Positions 7,935-10,859 of a stretch of 10,859 bases of DNA are shown one piece after another. The notes under the pieces are model-generated. The model did not search any database and was not told the DNA's origin. It worked only from the letters and a program-made list of their open reading frames with translations. This DNA is from Asparagopsis taxiformis. Taxonomy: Eukaryota > Rhodophyta > Florideophyceae > Bonnemaisoniales > Bonnemaisoniaceae. The translations under genes and the position numbers were made by a program. Position 1 is the stretch's first letter. Each line of letters starts with the position of its first letter. Location of the stretch: positions 1 to 10,859 of the forward strand of contig JALQPE010001514.1 of NCBI GenBank assembly GCA_030407315.1, written 5' to 3'.

Positions 7935-10859
7935 ATGGAAAGCCAGCTGAAGGTGCACCGGGCCGACTTCCGGGCCGAGCTCGGGGCGGGTATCACCGAT
8001 TCGATCGTGAGATCATCACAGCGATGCTCGCTGTCGATCAGGTCGGCCCGCGACGAGCTGCGCGCAGTCTCGCTCGGACGCTGCCAAACCAGCTCTACGC
8101 CGGGCTCCATCCCGAGTCGCAGAACCAGGCGAAGAGCGAGCGGCTCGGGCGCAATCACGGCAGCCTGCTGCGGCTCGTGCTCGACACCGACCCGAACGCG
8201 GACAACTGTCCGGCTGCCCTGCCATGGGAACTGCTCGCGCGCGTGAGGAAGATCGGAGACCCCGACATCCCTATCGTCCGCCAGGTCTCACGGCGAGATC
8301 CGGACCGACGAGCGAACGCGGCAGCTCGTTGCCGGTCGCACGCCGAGCCCTGATCGTCATCGGCGACTACAGTCAGCTCGGCGATCAAGCGCATGACGCG
8401 CCTGCAATCACGCTCAGGCGATCGCCCACGCCCTGCGCGACTTCGCGGAGGTCGTCGTGCTGACCGCGATGAGCACCAGCGCCTCCGGGTTGGAAGCGCG
8501 CGAAGTGGTCGACGTCAAAACGATCATCGCAGAGCTCGAGCAGGCTACGACATCGTCCACTTCATCGGCCACAGCGATTCAACCCACTCGAGCCCGGTGT
8601 CGAGCTGACTCCCGAACGGCGCCCAAAGCCAACGAGCTGACCGTGATCGTCCAGGGGTCACGGATGAAGAGCACGCTGGACGGAAACGAGATCGCAACGG
8701 CTCTCGCACACGGACGAACCCGTCTCGTCGTGATGGACTGCTGCTACGCCCACCGCCACTTCGCGGGCCCGATCCTCGAATCCGTAGAGCACTTCATCGG
8801 CATGAACGCAGTCACGCCGGTCGAGTTCGGGCAGCTTTGGAGCCCGAAGTTCTACGAGCAGCTCGCCAAGGGCTGGTCCGTGTCCGAGGCGCTACAGGAT
8901 GCGCGCGAGAGGTGAGAAACGGCAACCAGTATCCGCTCCTCGATTTCCTGCCCTGCCATTGGCGCGCCACCGAGGACGACCATCCGTTCGGGAACTCGCA
9001 GGAGCTCAGGCTGTGCGGCTACGTCGAGGACCTTCGGCAGCAGCAGACGCGCCGAAGAATCCGATCCTCGGGAAGCCAGAGGCCGAGATTCATCACGTCG
9101 AGCTCCGCTTCGGTGGCCGCAAGAAGTCCGATGATCAGGCCACGCAGAAGACGAAGACCGCCTACGAACTTCATCTCCCCGCGTGCTCGTTGGCTGCTTC
9201 TCGGTGATCCGGGCACCGGTAAGACGGCCCACCCTCCGCCACCTCGCGCGTGAGCTGTCGGCCACCGGTCCCGTATGCCGTTTCGGCAGATCGTCCGGTG
9301 CTGGTGTCGCTGCCCGATCTTTCGGAGGCCGAGGCTCACTCGACCGTGAACGCCATCCTCGATCCCGTCGTTGGCGACCCTGGTCTCGTGAGGGATCTCG
9401 AAGCACCCCCCGAAGGCTGTTTGCTCGTCTTCCTGATCGATGGAATGGACGAAGCATCCGCCAAGGGGCAGGAGGTCATCCGGGCCCTGCACGACGAGTA
9501 TCCAGAGCACGCCATCCTCGTCGCGTCACGCGCCGAAGACCGCGACCTCCTGGATGATCAGCTGAACTTCAAGGCCACGCGGATCCAGCCACTCGAACCC
9601 GAGCAGCAGCTCGGCCTGTTGTGTAGCGCACTGAAGGCAATCCGTGGCGCGGACCCGGCACCGGACGGCGCTCCGACTCCAGAAGCACGCGCCAAAGATC
9701 TGCTCCACTCGATCAAGAGCAACTCCGAAGAGCTCGCAACCTCGCGCGACTGCGCTGTTCCTCGCTCTCTTCGCGCTGTTGGACAACCAACTCTCGCCGA
9801 GCACGACTCGTCGACAGCTCTTGCTCGACTCCGTCGACACGCTGCTACACCAGCGTCATCGCCGCCCTGCGGGCGACCCCGGGTGGGCCGATGGCGAGAG
9901 TGCCCTGCCGCTGCTCGAGGCGCTTGCACTCGACCTCACGGCCCTCGGCAAGCGATCCGCAACCGCTGACTGGCTGAGCTACTTCTTTCCGTTCGGTGGC
10001 ATTCGAGACGGCGACGGGGCCCAAGATCTGGTCGATCTGCAGCGAACATCTCATCACCCAGTCGAAGTGCGACATCGTTCGCAACTACACGGCGTTTGGC
10101 AACGTCGGCAAGTTCCCTCGAAGAGCTCAAGGGTCGAGGCCTGCTCGACCAGGAGAAACAGTCCGACCGGGATCGGAAGTTCACGCACAAGAGCTTCCAG
10201 GAGGTCTTGGCCAGCAACGCGCTGAATCGCATGCCCGACGGCATGGATCACTTGTTCGACCTGCTGAGCAAGCAGCTCGGATCCGACCGCTTCGAGAAGC
10301 GGCCCGGCCCCGATCGGGAAGAGTACGATCGCATGATCGCGACCTGGGCAGACCGCTGGCCTTCTGGGTCGCATCCGCCCGGAAGGCCGCGCGCAACACA
10401 ACCGCGTGTGGAAGCTCGTCCGTGTGAACGGCGATCTCGCGCTGCGCGCCGCGATCTATGCCAACATCAGGAACGTCGAACTCCTGCAACAGCTCCTGGC
10501 GAGGGGCTCGAAGTCCAGTCGGAGCATGATCGAGCAGCTCGATCGGCTTTCGACCGACAACCTCTGCAAGACCCGGACGGTCATCGCTCAGCTCAAGGAG
10601 CAACTCACCCCGGAAGGACTCTTCGAAACCGACGACGCGCTCGCCAGTCTCGTGCAGCGCGACGAGAGCGACGAAGAAGGCCACCTGTCGGAAGCCGCGG
10701 AAGAAGCACAAACCGCCCGCGACTGGATGTGGAGCCAGTACAAGATCGATCCGGGGCCATGGCTGCACGTGCCCAGAAGGCCACACCTACAGCTTTGGCG
10801 GGAGATCGGAGGCGCCGTCGACGGCCGATTTGCCGGACCGTTCTGGATCATGAGCGTGC
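7935..10859 (+). CDS. CHAT peptidase - NACHT NTPase - FGE-sulfatase multidomain protein, partial and frameshifted
   Basis: Probable signalling or conflict-system protein. The ATG at 7935 (MESQLKVHRADF) is 13 bp after the previous stop. First domain, about 8020-8915: a CHAT caspase-like peptidase with AALPWELLARV, then DIVHFIGHS (catalytic His codon 8570-8572) and LVVMDCCYAH (catalytic Cys codon 8742-8744), then FYEQLAKGWSVSEALQDAR. Second, about 9190-10215: a STAND NTPase of NACHT type with Walker A LLLGDPGTGKT (GDPGTGKT at 9203-9226), Walker B LLVFLIDGMDEAS (about 9421-9456), sensor ILVASR, ALFLALFALLDNQL and the NACHT-end motif FTHKSFQEVLA. Third: a helical region (LALRAAIYANIRNVELLQQLL). 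At the right edge, HVPEGHTYSFGG and RFAGPFWIMSV resemble the start of an FGE-sulfatase domain. About a dozen frame changes occur (near 8010, 8290, 8340, 8410, 8545, 8600, 8912, 9050, 9180, 9228, 9260, 9750, 9990-10130, 10365, 10773, 10820). The gene continues beyond the window. Confidence 0.82.

Noticed and set aside
7280..8158. A 292-codon minus-strand open frame under the accessory gene
   Set aside because: Low-complexity Ser/Arg-rich shadow spanning two plus-strand genes.
8915..10859. Separate NACHT gene split from the CHAT gene by the stop at 8915
   Set aside because: The apparent stop comes from a frame change; the neighbouring frame continues straight on (RNGNQYPLLDFLPCHW) with no gap, as in CHAT-NACHT fusions.
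1..10859. CRISPR arrays, tRNA or rRNA genes, insertion sequences, retroelement template repeats
   Set aside because: I saw no regularly spaced repeats, tRNA-like cloverleaf, transposase motif or reverse transcriptase in the window.

Overview
The window is GC-rich DNA, almost fully coding, most likely from a Planctomycetota-type bacterium. The lineage call is an inference. It rests on a secreted coiled-coil protein of a type I associate with planctomycetes, an orphan PstS-like binding protein, mostly absent Shine-Dalgarno sites, and a sigma factor / CHAT / NACHT / FGE-sulfatase cassette of the kind known from planctomycetes and other complex bacteria.

Reading frames are broken nearly everywhere. 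Seven of the eight genes need at least one one-base frame change, including the highly conserved pdxS and pdxT. In several places a one-base correction restores a textbook motif. This looks like uncorrected indels in the assembly rather than gene decay, so genes are annotated as whole loci with the frame changes noted.

Left part, minus strand, read from 4075 down to 1. A MocR/PdxR-type regulator (2540-4075) is followed at close spacing by pdxS (1577-2494) and pdxT (885-1536), the two subunits of the DXP-independent pyridoxal 5'-phosphate synthase. A 2,4-diaminopentanoate dehydrogenase / DapB-like oxidoreductase follows (807 to beyond the left edge). They form a probable PLP-biosynthesis operon whose own sensor-regulator is the first gene. 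A promoter-like element and overlapping inverted repeats lie just upstream of the regulator (4098-4141).

Middle. Divergent from the regulator is a PstS-like periplasmic binding protein with an N-terminal membrane segment (4290-5315, plus). It converges on a secreted or membrane-anchored coiled-coil protein (5337-6141, minus). An intergenic stretch of about 400 bp with no clear element follows.

Right part, plus strand. A sigma-70-family (ECF-like) factor (6542-7183), an unrecognised protein of about 245 residues (7186-7921), and a very large multidomain protein (7935 to beyond the right edge) lie 2 and 13 bp apart, clearly one operon. The large protein has a CHAT caspase-like peptidase with His and Cys in place, then a NACHT-type STAND NTPase with Walker A and B, then a helical region, then what appears to be the start of an FGE-sulfatase (C-type-lectin-fold) domain cut by the window edge. 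The layout suggests a signal-sensing conflict or immunity-like system with its own dedicated transcription factor. It is the most interesting part of the window.
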